Assembly (NCBI RefSeq): GCF_002093115.1
Contig: NZ_NAAD01000005.1
Location: 1-64,000, forward strand
Direction of reading: 5' to 3'
DNA: 64,000 bases
Origin: Geothermobacter hydrogeniphilus
GTDB taxonomy: Bacteria; Desulfobacterota; Desulfuromonadia; Desulfuromonadales; Geothermobacteraceae
Made by a program: the position numbers and the translations under genes. Under the pieces are notes generated by a model, which worked only from the letters and a program-made list of their open reading frames with translations, did no database searches and was not told where the DNA came from. Positions 1 through 8,120 of this stretch are shown piece by piece (positions within the stretch are counted from its first letter, which is position 1; every line of letters starts with the position of its first letter).

Positions 1-118
1 CAGCACCTTGAGTTCGGCAGTCAGACGTCTGAAGGTGAGGGCCCTGCAGGACAACCGGGTCGCGGAGGCGATGACAACCTTGAGAGCCAAACTTGCCAAC
101 TTGCAATCCCGACCCTAA
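1..118 (+). pseudogene. C-terminal end of an unidentified CDS, open at the left window edge
   Basis: One frame is open from base 2 to a TAA at 116-118 and encodes 38 residues rich in Arg, Lys, Leu and Ala, ending in ...NLQSRP. Positions 29-115 are repeated almost exactly at 1789-1875, so this is the 3' end of a reading frame that exists at least twice locally. The composition suits the tail of a transposase or other DNA-binding protein, but no diagnostic motif is present and the family is not recognised. The gene body lies outside the window, so whether it is intact cannot be judged. Confidence 0.45.
29..115 (+). repeat. 87-bp direct repeat, copy 1
   Basis: Positions 29-115 match 1789-1875 with a single mismatch (C at 56, A at 1816). 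The two copies are in the same orientation and bracket the membrane-protein gene at 161-1732. Copy 1 lies at the end of an open reading frame that stops at 116-118. Confidence 0.95.
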
Positions 119-160
119 GGGGATTATACCTACCGGTGAAATTCACTCCGGACAAAATCT

Positions 161-1732
161 ATGAGTCTACACGGAAGAGCTCCTTCATTCCTGGTGACAG
201 TTCTAGCGTTGGCGAGCTGGGCATGCTCACTCGCTTTCCCTGCTTTCTCGGACTATTCTGGACGATTACTTTCGGGTCTGAATACCCTGCTCTGCGGCTG
301 GCTTGGTCCCCTCAACCTGACCTTTGCCTGGTACGCTAATATTTTCTTCCTTGCCGCTGTTGCCAGACTGCTGCGAGGAGGGACAACACGTCTTACACCC
401 CTGCTGGCGCTCATCATTTCCCTCGACACTCTCAGGTTTACCAGCTACCCACTGAATGAAGGGGGCGCCACTGCAGCGATCTATGGGTACGGATTTGGTG
501 CCTTCCTCTGGTTTTTGTCCCTCACCTTGTTGCTGATTGCCGCAGGGCTCCGTCTGAAGGAACAGAATGACGGAAGGGAAACGTCCGGCAAGAGGCTGTT
601 TTTCATGGGCAGTATGCTAGCCCTCGCGTTGTTGACGGCAACGGTCTGCTTCTCCGTACGAGATCGAATCATTGCCAACCGGGCAGAACAGCACAGGCTG
701 GAGAAGATTTTGTTCAAGCGGACAGCGGTTTGCAGCGCACCCGAACCGGAAGCGTCCCGCCAGGTCTCGATACCAGACGGTCCCCTTGAGGTGAGGGTTC
801 CGCGGCACGCGAGCAAGGCACATTACCCGTTCAGCCAGATCAAGGACTACCTGAAGTGGGGTGTCAGGACGGTACGGTTTGGCGGTCGCGATTACACAAT
901 CCGGAATGTTGCAGGAGAGATGGTCCTGGTCTCAAATCCGGCCGCCATCCCGGCAACCGCCTTGCTTGAAGTGGAAGACCAGGAAGAGGCAATCGTCGCC
1001 AGGCTTTCTGATCAGTACCTGAATCGTGTCATCTTCGAGCAGAAATGGGCCGCGGAACCGACCGGGCGCAGGTACTATTATTGCCCCGATTACCACACCT
1101 CACCGTCGCAAAACCAGCAACCAAGAAAGTTGCTGGTGGAAGCACTTGGACTGACAGAAGAGGCCGTACTGCCGGATGACGTGTTTTATAACAAAATGCC
1201 CTATGAAACGGTCGAAGGCGAGGTATCAGGCCTGGCGACAAGACACCAATCCAGAGAAGAGCGTATCCAGGCGTGGAGGCAGGCACATCCTGGCGACATG
1301 TCCTTTCCCTATCGGGTCATGGTTAACTACAATTGCCCGGACAACATCGGCTGGGACCGCCTGGACAATGAGCCCATCAACAACACCGGTAACCCGTTCG
1401 TCATAGACGGACAATCCTACTATTGGGGGCTGGACGGATACCGGGCTTATTGCGACGGGCCGTACGTTTACATCTACCAGGTTTTCAGTCATTTTTCGGG
1501 AAAGGGGAAATATACCCTGAATATCACCAGGAGAACCCTGCCCGAACTGCAATACATCTGGACAAGGCTCGTACAGTTTAAGGTACCCGGCGAGACCACG
1601 ATCGACAACACATACGAAATCCAGGGCTTCAGGGAGGCCCGGGGAGTTGCCGAGGCGGTCCTCGTTCACTACCAGAGCGGCAATGCGCTGTCACTTACCT
1701 TTCCAGTGGTCGTTGAGGATAAGGGAGAATAG
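161..1732 (+). CDS. Polytopic membrane protein with large soluble C-terminal domain, unknown function
   Basis: The 523-residue product has about five hydrophobic segments in its first 170 residues (roughly 9-29, 50-70, 75-90, 105-130 and 147-165), then about 350 mostly soluble residues rich in Tyr, Asp and aromatic pairs. No enzyme motif was recognised in the soluble part. The start at 161 lacks a convincing ribosome binding site. A family cannot be assigned. The gene is flanked by 87-bp direct repeats at 29-115 and 1789-1875 and has no obvious functional partner, which suggests acquisition by recombination or a local duplication. The reading frame is long and clearly coding; only its function is open. 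Confidence 0.7.
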   Translation: MSLHGRAPSFLVTVLALASWACSLAFPAFSDYSGRLLSGLNTLLCGWLGPLNLTFAWYANIFFLAAVARLLRGGTTRLTPLLALIISLDTLRFTSYPLNEGGATAAIYGYGFGAFLWFLSLTLLLIAAGLRLKEQNDGRETSGKRLFFMGSMLALALLTATVCFSVRDRIIANRAEQHRLEKILFKRTAVCSAPEPEASRQVSIPDGPLEVRVPRHASKAHYPFSQIKDYLKWGVRTVRFGGRDYTIRNVAGEMVLVSNPAAIPATALLEVEDQEEAIVARLSDQYLNRVIFEQKWAAEPTGRRYYYCPDYHTSPSQNQQPRKLLVEALGLTEEAVLPDDVFYNKMPYETVEGEVSGLATRHQSREERIQAWRQAHPGDMSFPYRVMVNYNCPDNIGWDRLDNEPINNTGNPFVIDGQSYYWGLDGYRAYCDGPYVYIYQVFSHFSGKGKYTLNITRRTLPELQYIWTRLVQFKVPGETTIDNTYEIQGFREARGVAEAVLVHYQSGNALSLTFPVVVEDKGE

Positions 1733-1788
1733 CTCCCCCCAAAGAGAGGGAGACCAGTGCCCACCTCAGGGGGCTTCACGGTGGGGGG

Positions 1789-1875
1789 CTGAAGGTGAGG
1801 GCCCTGCAGGACAACAGGGTCGCGGAGGCGATGACAACCTTGAGAGCCAAACTTGCCAACTTGCAATCCCGACCC
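1789..1875 (+). repeat. 87-bp direct repeat, copy 2 (truncated coding end)
   Basis: This is the near-identical second copy of 29-115. Read in the frame of copy 1 it encodes the same Lys/Arg/Ala-rich tail but runs on to a TGA at 1882-1884, because the copy-1 stop codon is changed. The sequence upstream of 1789 does not continue the copy-1 similarity, so this copy is a 3' remnant only. Confidence 0.9.
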
Positions 1876-1979
1876 CAGGGGTGAATGAAAAAGCATTACC
1901 CGGGTGCGACAAAGACCGGGAAAAACATCACTCCGGCAGACCGTCCCGACTGCCTTGATACTGAATGACAGCAAGACAA

Positions 1980-2009
1980 CGGCGGAGTCCCGTCGCGGGG
2001 ACTCCGCCG
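1980..2009 (-). terminator. Perfect stem-loop downstream of the Spy-like gene
   Basis: CGGCGGAGTCCC and GGGACTCCGCCG form a 12-bp perfect stem around a 6-base loop, starting about 22 bases past the stop codon of the leftward gene at 2032-2628. There is no good U tract on the minus strand, so a role in termination is inferred from its position. Confidence 0.5.
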
Positions 2010-2031
2010 GCAGTTCTACCGTCGCGAGAAT

Positions 2032-2628
2032 TTATTTTTCAAACAACGACTCCGGTGAATCCCCAGCAGCCAGTTTTTCCAACTGGTCGGCGGTCAGCAC
2101 AGCGAGTGCGTCCTTGACCGCAGCCAGATGCCGAACCTTCATATCTCCCTCCAGTTTCGCTATCTTGCGGATCAATTGTTCTACGGCATCCAGCGTCCAG
2201 TCCCCCTCAAGCAGATCGTCCAGATCAAAACGGCTGATTTTCACCTCGGTGGCAGTCCGCAGATTGTCACGACGACAGGCAGACTGCAGGTCCTTCAACT
2301 GCTGGATCTGTGTTTTCTGCAGTCCAAGCTCTTCAACCCGGTCGAGGAAGAATTCTTTTTTCATCATCGAATGCATCTTGCCGGATTTCATAGGCATCTT
2401 GCCGGTGAGCATACAGACCATCTTGTCCAGGTGATCTGCGGGCGAGGTCGACGCCATCATGCAGGGCATGCCCTGCATCCCTTTCATTTTCATGCCCATC
2501 ATGTCCGCTTCTGAGTGGTCCATACCACTCGGCCCCCGGTGGCCGGGTCGGTCCTTGGTAAAACCGGGACCGGCCATGAACGCCAGCAGTAAAATCGTCA
2601 TCAGGCTGCAAAAAACTGTCTTCTTCAT
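2032..2628 (-). CDS. Spy/CpxP-like periplasmic Met/His-rich protein (paralogue 1)
   Basis: The 198-residue protein has a Sec signal peptide (about residues 1-24), then a low-complexity Met/His/Gly segment (about 26-65) suited to binding soft or transition metals. A helical region of about 100 residues follows, with LxxxQ, LKxLQ and RDNLR patterns like those of Spy/CpxP-family proteins. A good ribosome binding site (AAGGAG) precedes the ATG. It is the last gene of a leftward cluster with cytochromes c and b and a flavin oxidoreductase that itself carries a similar periplasmic segment. A close paralogue lies at 10194-10805. A metal-binding or envelope-stress chaperone role is inferred from the family and not shown by the sequence. 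Confidence 0.7.
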   Translation of the reverse strand: MKKTVFCSLMTILLLAFMAGPGFTKDRPGHRGPSGMDHSEADMMGMKMKGMQGMPCMMASTSPADHLDKMVCMLTGKMPMKSGKMHSMMKKEFFLDRVEELGLQKTQIQQLKDLQSACRRDNLRTATEVKISRFDLDDLLEGDWTLDAVEQLIRKIAKLEGDMKVRHLAAVKDALAVLTADQLEKLAAGDSPESLFEK

Positions 2629-2786
2629 ACGGGTTCTCCTTGTTGTTGACGAACGTTTCGACCTGGAATTGAACTTAATCGTTAAAGTTTACCTGAAAAT
2701 CGGCAACTGGATCAGGGGGACATCATTTCCGGTGGATAGAGTTGTTGTTCAAAATCGACAACTTGCCGCCGACCACGTTTCGCGGT

Positions 2787-3638
2787 CTATCCCTGAGTCG
2801 GTGAGGTTTCAGGCGCTTCATCGAAAAGATCGTCCTGCTTATCTTTCTTGAGTTGCTTCATCCATTGTCGATACCAGGGCGGATGACCGATATCGAGCCA
2901 GGAAGGGGTCTGGTGACACATGTAGCAGTCCTGCACCCTTCCCGGCATCTTTTTAAAGTGCCCTCTGAAGTGACTTTTCGGGGCCTTATGGCATTCCATG
3001 CAGGCAGTGGAACGTCCCAGTGGATGCCGGTACCGCGGGATGGTCCAGGCCTGGGTCTGGTGACACTCAACGCAGTCTGTTCCGAACAAACCGGAGTGGA
3101 TATCACTGCCGGCATGACAGGCATAGCAGTTCAACAGCCTCTCTTCGGCGCTGACCCCGGCCTTCTGAACTGAGGGTTGCTGCGAGGACTGATGCTGCAG
3201 CCACATGGAGATCTGCCCGATAAGCAGGTCCTGGTCTTCGCTTGTCGGCGCGGTGTTTTTGATACGATCAAGGATAAGCAATGCCAGACGGGAGTGGTCC
3301 ATGACAGTCGGCGGCAGAGCTCGGCCAAGATGTTCCGGGTGGCACCCGGTACAATTGCCGAGGTCGGCATGGAAAATATTTTCCGGCCAGCCGAGCAGTC
3401 GTTGATCAAGGGCGTGACAGGCAATGCAGTCGGCGTCGCGGATGCCCCCAAAGGCAGAATGACAGACGCTGCAATCCTTTTCCAGCCAGGCGTGGGCAGC
3501 AGAGAGTTCACCAGGCGATGTCAGCTGTTGCCAGCTGGATGCCTGTTTGAACAGAGCATTTTCCGGAGTCAGCAGCCAGATGACTGTCAGTATCACCAGG
3601 GCCGAGAACAGGAGCCATGTCGTTGGTATTTTTTTCAT
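2787..3638 (-). CDS. Membrane-anchored heptahaem c-type cytochrome
   Basis: The 283-residue product has one N-terminal hydrophobic helix (about 8-24) with no clear cleavage site, so it is probably an anchor facing the periplasm. Seven CXXCH haem motifs start at Cys56, 71, 96, 171, 189, 213 and 238. Additional His residues between motifs could be distal ligands. The C-terminus is a charged tail of about 30 residues without motifs. The gene lies 3 bases downstream of the di-haem cytochrome b gene and in the same operon as the flavin/2Fe-2S oxidoreductase, so electron exchange between a cytoplasmic flavoprotein and periplasmic haems via cytochrome b is the likely job. The terminal donor or acceptor cannot be read from the sequence. 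Confidence 0.88.
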   Translation of the reverse strand: MKKIPTTWLLFSALVILTVIWLLTPENALFKQASSWQQLTSPGELSAAHAWLEKDCSVCHSAFGGIRDADCIACHALDQRLLGWPENIFHADLGNCTGCHPEHLGRALPPTVMDHSRLALLILDRIKNTAPTSEDQDLLIGQISMWLQHQSSQQPSVQKAGVSAEERLLNCYACHAGSDIHSGLFGTDCVECHQTQAWTIPRYRHPLGRSTACMECHKAPKSHFRGHFKKMPGRVQDCYMCHQTPSWLDIGHPPWYRQWMKQLKKDKQDDLFDEAPETSPTQG

Positions 3639-3641
3639 CCT

Positions 3642-4403
3642 CTATTGAAACCATCTCAAGCCGAAGTAGAGACTTGCCCAGACATGAAAAAAAAGCAGCA
3701 GATAGAGCAGCAGCGACACGCAAAGATGCCATTTCAACCAGCGCGAAAACCATTTTTTGAACTGATCGTGCAGCAGGATGGCCTGCTCGACATCGGCAAT
3801 AGCCTCGACATGGCGCACCACATTCAACGGCTCAACAGCAGGCTGCCGGCTGTTTGAGTCATCCGCGGTCAGCAGAACGGCGGCCAACCGGCGGCGAAAG
3901 CTTGCAAACGGCCGGATCGCCGCCAACCGCTCAGGTTCAGTCGCCAACGCAGTCACCATCTGGTCATAGGCCGCATTCAACGTCTCCAGCCGGGCCTTTT
4001 TCTCACGCAATCCCTGACCGACGCGAGCGAGCAGATAACGTCCGACAAACCCGCTCAGCACCACGATCAGGGTCAGCAGGGTCAGCGACAGTCCGAGAAA
4101 GCTCTCAAATTTGTGTCCGGTATGGATCAGCACCAGCAGAGGGCCGACCAGCCCGGCATAGATATGCCAGGCCAGCAGGGTGCGCATCGGCACACGTCGG
4201 GTGGTGGCCGTTTTGAGTGATTTGACACGTTTAATGATCGTGTAGACGAGAGGAACCAGCATCAACAGTCCACCAGTGACGCCGAAGATACCTCCGGCAA
4301 GACTGCCGGCAAAGCGAGGCGAAACATGGAACAACGCCCCCGCCCAGAGGACCAGAATAATAACCACCAGCGCTGAGGCAATAATTTTTTCTTTTTCTTT
4401 CAT
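3642..4403 (-). CDS. Integral membrane di-haem b-type cytochrome
   Basis: The 253-residue product has about five transmembrane helices: 8-26, 36-57, 75-98, 103-127 and 224-247. Two helices each carry a pair of His residues 14 positions apart (His80/His94 and His226/His240), the spacing expected for two stacked b haems crossing a membrane. A charged cytoplasmic loop of about 90 residues separates the two haem-binding regions. The gene sits 5 bases after the oxidoreductase and 3 bases before the heptahaem cytochrome, so the three proteins probably form one transmembrane electron-transfer complex. The overall architecture resembles ferric-reductase-like or thiosulfate-reductase-type cytochromes b, but the exact family is not certain. 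Confidence 0.8.
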   Translation of the reverse strand: MKEKEKIIASALVVIILVLWAGALFHVSPRFAGSLAGGIFGVTGGLLMLVPLVYTIIKRVKSLKTATTRRVPMRTLLAWHIYAGLVGPLLVLIHTGHKFESFLGLSLTLLTLIVVLSGFVGRYLLARVGQGLREKKARLETLNAAYDQMVTALATEPERLAAIRPFASFRRRLAAVLLTADDSNSRQPAVEPLNVVRHVEAIADVEQAILLHDQFKKWFSRWLKWHLCVSLLLYLLLFFHVWASLYFGLRWFQ

Positions 4404-4408
4404 TGCAC

Positions 4409-6331
4409 TCAGGCCTCAATGGTCAAGTCAGTACGGGCTTTGGCCTGGCAGGCGAGAATGAAGCCCCGGGCCTTGTCATCCGGGTGCAGGCCATCGTCAT
4501 TGGCCATATCAACCTTCCCGTCGAGGAGTTTGACGGCGCACATTCCGCAACTGCCTGCCAGGCAGGACGAATCTATCTCTACGCCGGCTCTGCCCGCAGC
4601 TTCGAGTACGCTCTCACCGGCCTGCATTCGAATCGATTTCCCGGAGCTTTTGAAACTGAGGATCGGGGCATCGGCGGGGTCGGCAGGGTTGTCCTCCACC
4701 GCCCCGGTCTGACCGCCGGCGCCGGACGAAGGTGGTCCGAAAAGCTCAAATTTAACCTGCTCCTTCGGCACCCCGAGGTCAGCCAGCATTGTTTTGAGCG
4801 CCGCCATCATCGGTGGCGAACCACAGAGATGTATCCTCTTTGAGGAAATGTCCGGCACCCATTCGGCCAGCCGTTCTGCGTTCAGCATTCCCGGGTAGAA
4901 ATCACCTTTGGCGTCACCAGGTTCACTGACAACGATAAAACTTTTCAGGTTGGGATTGCGCTGCTTGAGAAGGGTCATTTCATCGGCAAAAATAAATTCT
5001 TCCGGGCTGCGACAGGCGTAAATAAAATAAAGCTCTCCCCCCCAACCGATGTCGAGCATTGCCCTGACCACGCTGATCATCGGCGTCACTCCCACTCCGC
5101 CCCCGATCAGAACAATACTTTCAGCCTCTCTGCCGGTAAAAATAAAGCGACCTGACGGAGGCTGTACTTCAAGGGTGTCCCCCTCTTTCAGCACATCATG
5201 CAGGTACCGTGAACCGATTCCCTGTTCTTCACGCTTGACTGTGATTTCACAGTAATAGCCCTGGGTTGGAGATGAAGATATCGTGTAATTGCGTTTAATT
5301 GTTGTCTGTCCATGGGGGATGGTGACCGTCAGGAACTGGCCCGGTTGGTAACTGAAAGGGATGGCACTGCCGTCGCAAGCAACCATCCGGAAGGTTTTAA
5401 CCTCAGGAGTTTCCTGGTAGATCCGAATCACTCTCAGCCGACAGAGCTTCCCCTTTTTCAGGTTCATCCCCCCTTGTTCCGGCAGCGGGACGGTTGCCGC
5501 AGAAGCACTGTCGTTCTCAGCGGATTCCGGTACCGGTGTCACCGTGTGGCGGGTCGGTTCGGCCGGTGCAGTTGGGCCTGCCCCCTCAGTTGTCAACCGC
5601 GCCAGCAACTCCGAGGTACGACGAACCTTGGCCAGGTAGATCAACACCAGTGTTGCACCGACAAGGAGTGAAAAAAGACAGATAAAGAGGGAAAAGGGGG
5701 GCATCCCGAAGAGCTGAAAACCGGGACGCATGGTTGCCGGCGGCAACAGGTTGAGTTGGGATTTATACCACTGCAAAGCCACTCGTGGTGGAGATGTGCC
5801 CTCACTCAACGCCCGTCGCACTGCGAGTCCACTGCGGAAACGGGTCAGGCCTTCGTCAATCGCCTCAGCCTCAGCCAGCATGGCAGCCTGATCATCCTGT
5901 CCCTGAGCCCGGGTGAAGGCGCCGACCCCCTTGTGCAATTGAGCAATCCCCTCAGCTTCCCTCTGACGGGCCCGCTTGAGCAGGGTGGCTCGTTGCTCAG
6001 TGCTGAGCTGCGGCAATCTTATCAACGTCGGAAACAGTTCGGTGGACTTCGGGCGCGCCATCGCCTTCATCATCTCTTTCATGCCACCGCCGCCCATGCC
6101 GCCGCCCATACCGCCGCCTTTTTTACCCTTTCCGTCCATACCCATACTCATACCGGCATCGGCAGCCTCAGGAGTGGCAGCACCGGGATGATGACTTCGG
6201 TGTTCGGCGGCACTGGTCTGCGCCAGGGCCGGGGCCGACAGAATCAGCAGCATGACCAGAACCGGCAACAGAACCCGGATCAGGTGCGAAATAAGCATGA
6301 CAGGAGCAGGGACTGACAGCGGACTGGACAT
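4409..6331 (-). CDS. Membrane-tethered FAD/NAD(P)/2Fe-2S oxidoreductase with Spy-like periplasmic domain
   Basis: The 640-residue protein reads in order: signal or anchor peptide (about 12-38); His/Met/Gly-rich segment (44-92); helical Spy/CpxP-like periplasmic region (about 95-200); transmembrane helix (about 208-234); linker; FAD-binding domain with RNYTISSS at 347-354; NAD(P)-binding domain with the glycine-rich LIGGGVGVTPM near 408-418; and a C-terminal plant-type ferredoxin domain with Cys590, Cys595, Cys598 and Cys628. The catalytic part resembles phenol hydroxylase/Nqr-F-type reductases. An AGGAG site precedes the ATG. As first gene of the cytochrome b/c operon it probably exchanges electrons between NAD(P)H and the haems. 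The periplasmic metal-binding-like domain is an unusual fusion and may be a sensor. Confidence 0.85.
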   Translation of the reverse strand: MSSPLSVPAPVMLISHLIRVLLPVLVMLLILSAPALAQTSAAEHRSHHPGAATPEAADAGMSMGMDGKGKKGGGMGGGMGGGGMKEMMKAMARPKSTELFPTLIRLPQLSTEQRATLLKRARQREAEGIAQLHKGVGAFTRAQGQDDQAAMLAEAEAIDEGLTRFRSGLAVRRALSEGTSPPRVALQWYKSQLNLLPPATMRPGFQLFGMPPFSLFICLFSLLVGATLVLIYLAKVRRTSELLARLTTEGAGPTAPAEPTRHTVTPVPESAENDSASAATVPLPEQGGMNLKKGKLCRLRVIRIYQETPEVKTFRMVACDGSAIPFSYQPGQFLTVTIPHGQTTIKRNYTISSSPTQGYYCEITVKREEQGIGSRYLHDVLKEGDTLEVQPPSGRFIFTGREAESIVLIGGGVGVTPMISVVRAMLDIGWGGELYFIYACRSPEEFIFADEMTLLKQRNPNLKSFIVVSEPGDAKGDFYPGMLNAERLAEWVPDISSKRIHLCGSPPMMAALKTMLADLGVPKEQVKFELFGPPSSGAGGQTGAVEDNPADPADAPILSFKSSGKSIRMQAGESVLEAAGRAGVEIDSSCLAGSCGMCAVKLLDGKVDMANDDGLHPDDKARGFILACQAKARTDLTIEA

Positions 6332-6456
6332 GGTTCAACTCCTGAAACTGTGAACCACAAAGCCCTGAAAAGGCTCGTGGTCATGGGGGGATCCCCTGTC
6401 AACAACATCGGAAAGACCTGGACTGAAGTCCAGCGTTTTGAGCGAGTGAAAACCTT

Positions 6457-6489
6457 AAAAAGAAAAACAAAACCGGTCTAACGAACCGG
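6457..6489 (-). terminator. Leftward rho-independent terminator-like hairpin
   Basis: On the minus strand CCGGT...ACCGG forms a short stem (6473-6489, extendable by a T-G pair) and is followed directly by a T-rich run (6472 down to 6457). No recognised leftward gene lies upstream, so it may end a short untranslated transcript or be a chance structure. Confidence 0.4.
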
Positions 6490-6676
6490 CAAGACGATCT
6501 CCGGCGCAGCGGATTGCGACCAGGACAGATCGTTGCTCTCTGTTCACAGGCACAACCGGTACCGGCCCCTTCACCAATGGCCTGGATTATGGTACCCCTG
6601 TTATCGATATTGAGTTTACCAGACACCCTGCCAGCTGTCTTCAATCGCATCACCGGATGCCGGTGGCAGATTCAAA

Positions 6677-6706
6677 TTGCAAGAACCAGTGGGGTCATGC
6701 TTGCAA
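6677..6706. promoter_or_regulatory. Possible operator: TTGCAAG-N16-CTTGCAA inverted repeat
   Basis: Two perfect 7-base half-sites are separated by 16 bases, about 110 bases upstream of the metal exporter gene and in the divergent promoter region. A metalloregulator could bind here, but no regulator gene is adjacent and the match may be chance. Confidence 0.25.
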
Positions 6707-6817
6707 GTTGGCATATATCTTTTCGACATTTTGCTCTCTGGTATTAATGACTTTTGTTTTCTGGGTATATTATTCAGGGTTAATTAGTAGAACAAGAATC
6801 CACCGGGAAGAGAGACC

Positions 6818-7708
6818 ATGGGAGACAATCACCACCATCACGACATTGACACCATGGGTGATCGCCGTCTTGGCTGGGCCATCGCCATCAACATGGTGTT
6901 GACGCTGGCGCAGGTGATCGGCGGCATCGTCTCCGGCAGTCTGGCGCTGATCGCCGATGCTCTGCATAACTTCAGTGATGCCGCGGCGCTGTTGATTGCC
7001 TGGGCGGCGCGCAAAATCAGCAGAAAGCCGCCTGACTATTTCAGGACATTCGGTTACAAGCGGGCCGAGGTCATCGCTGCGCTGATCAATCTCGTCACGC
7101 TGGTGATTCTGGGGCTCTACCTGATCTATGAGGGGCTGTGGCGTATTTATGAACCGCAGGCCATTGAAGGGTGGACGGTGGTTATTGTGGCCGGTATTGC
7201 CCTGGTGATCGATGTGGCCACGGCGATTCTGACTTACAGCATGTCGAAGCACAGCATGAACATCCGCGCCGCCTTCCTGCACAATGTTTCTGATGTGCTG
7301 GCCTCCGTCGGGGTGATTGGCGCCGGCAGCCTCATTTTGCTCTATGGCTGGTACTGGACGGATACCGCGCTGACCCTGCTTATCGCCGGTTATGTGCTTT
7401 ATCAGGCCGCAACGATGTTGCCCGGGACCATCCATATCCTCATGGAGGGTGCGCCGGAGGATATTTCTATTGAAGAGGTGATCGATGCGATGGCGCGTGT
7501 CGAGGGGGTTGCAAGCGTCCACCATGTTCATCTCTGGCAGCTCGATGAACACAAAAATGCCCTGGAGGCTCATGTAGTCATTGATGATTTCGGCAGGTCG
7601 GACATCATAAAGACCGCCCTGAAGACTGAACTTGCGCAGAGATTTTCCATCCTTCATTCGACGCTTGAGTTTGAAGTTGATCATTGTCCGGAATCAGCGA
7701 ATTCATGA
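6818..7708 (+). CDS. Cation diffusion facilitator (CDF) metal efflux transporter
   Basis: The 296-residue protein has six predicted transmembrane helices and a cytoplasmic C-terminal domain. Metal-site motifs HxxxD occur in helix 2 (His50/Asp54) and helix 5 (His155/Asp159), the pattern of zinc-type CDF proteins such as CzcD/ZnT. The N-terminus is His-rich (HHHHD at 5-9) and the C-terminal domain contains a VHHVHLWQL segment typical of the family. It exports Zn2+ or related divalent cations from the cytoplasm by proton antiport. It lies between two Spy-like Met/His-rich periplasmic proteins, supporting a metal-stress role for the region. Its last residues and stop codon fall at the start of a palindromic repeat beginning near 7703. 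Confidence 0.9.
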   Translation: MGDNHHHHDIDTMGDRRLGWAIAINMVLTLAQVIGGIVSGSLALIADALHNFSDAAALLIAWAARKISRKPPDYFRTFGYKRAEVIAALINLVTLVILGLYLIYEGLWRIYEPQAIEGWTVVIVAGIALVIDVATAILTYSMSKHSMNIRAAFLHNVSDVLASVGVIGAGSLILLYGWYWTDTALTLLIAGYVLYQAATMLPGTIHILMEGAPEDISIEEVIDAMARVEGVASVHHVHLWQLDEHKNALEAHVVIDDFGRSDIIKTALKTELAQRFSILHSTLEFEVDHCPESANS

Positions 7709-7866
7709 TGGCGTCGCAAAAACTCACCAGCAGCTGCGTTACTGCGCTTGTCTCGCTGCTTCGACGTACGTAAGTACGCCTCATTGCTCGACAATCGTAC
7801 GCCTTGCTGCTGGCGCTTTTTGCTTAGCCAACAACATGTTTGCTTTCTTGCGAAAGCATCAATTCA
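7703..7866 (+). repeat. Long palindromic repeat, family B, copy 1
   Basis: This 164-bp element starts TCATGATGGCGTCGCAAAAA and ends GAAAGCATCA plus a few bases. Its outer arms (GCAAAAACTCACCAGCAGC near 7715, and GCTGCTGGCGCTTTTTGC near 7810) are complementary, with a CGACGTACGTAAGTACG core in the middle. Copy 2 at 10808-10970 is nearly identical over the first 130 bases. A remnant of the right end is at 49083-49125. The first TGA of the element ends the CDF gene. Confidence 0.9.
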
Positions 7867-7999
7867 CTGCCGGAAAACAGCACAACTCATTGACCCGCCT
7901 GCACTTTTCCGGAAATACCCGGTGACCCTGCGGGTGCGCCTCGTTTTTTTCAGGTCAAGCCCCCGCGCTCTTCATCCGGCATGACCACCCGGGTTCAGG
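7865..7999 (+). repeat. Diverged relative of palindromic family A
   Basis: The segment follows the family-A consensus in order: CAGCACAA, CATTGA, GCCTG, then GGGTGCGC near 7932, CAAGC, CTCTTCATCC and a terminal TTCAGG at 7994-7999. Many substitutions separate it from the copies at 32590 or 63130. The left tip (CCTGAATCAGTGAG) is not recognisable. It is judged an old, decayed copy. Confidence 0.55.
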
Positions 8000-8120
8000 A
8001 TTGCTGCAGGGATTGTTGAGGTCCGGCCTAAAGCTGTTGCGCGGCGAATCGTCTCGTTGATCTCCGAGGGGGGGGAGGGCAACGGATGGACAGTCTTTAA
8101 ACCGGCCGGGCTTTGATGTA

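Larger units (their letters stand above)
6332..6817. other. Divergent intergenic region between oxidoreductase operon and CDF gene
   Basis: About 486 bases separate two divergent transcription units and should contain both promoters. A leftward terminator-like hairpin is at 6457-6489 and an inverted repeat TTGCAAG...CTTGCAA at 6677-6706. Reading frames here are short and show no family signature. No unambiguous -35/-10 pair was found. Confidence 0.5.

Noticed and set aside
6399-6653. 84-codon minus-strand frame in the gap upstream of the CDF gene
   Set aside because: No ribosome binding site or family character, and it runs through a terminator-like hairpin and T-rich stretch.
6770-7684. Long minus-strand frame (304 codons) opposite the CDF gene
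   Set aside because: The CDF protein on the plus strand has six helices and both HxxxD motifs; the opposite frame is a GC-rich shadow rich in Arg, Gln and His.
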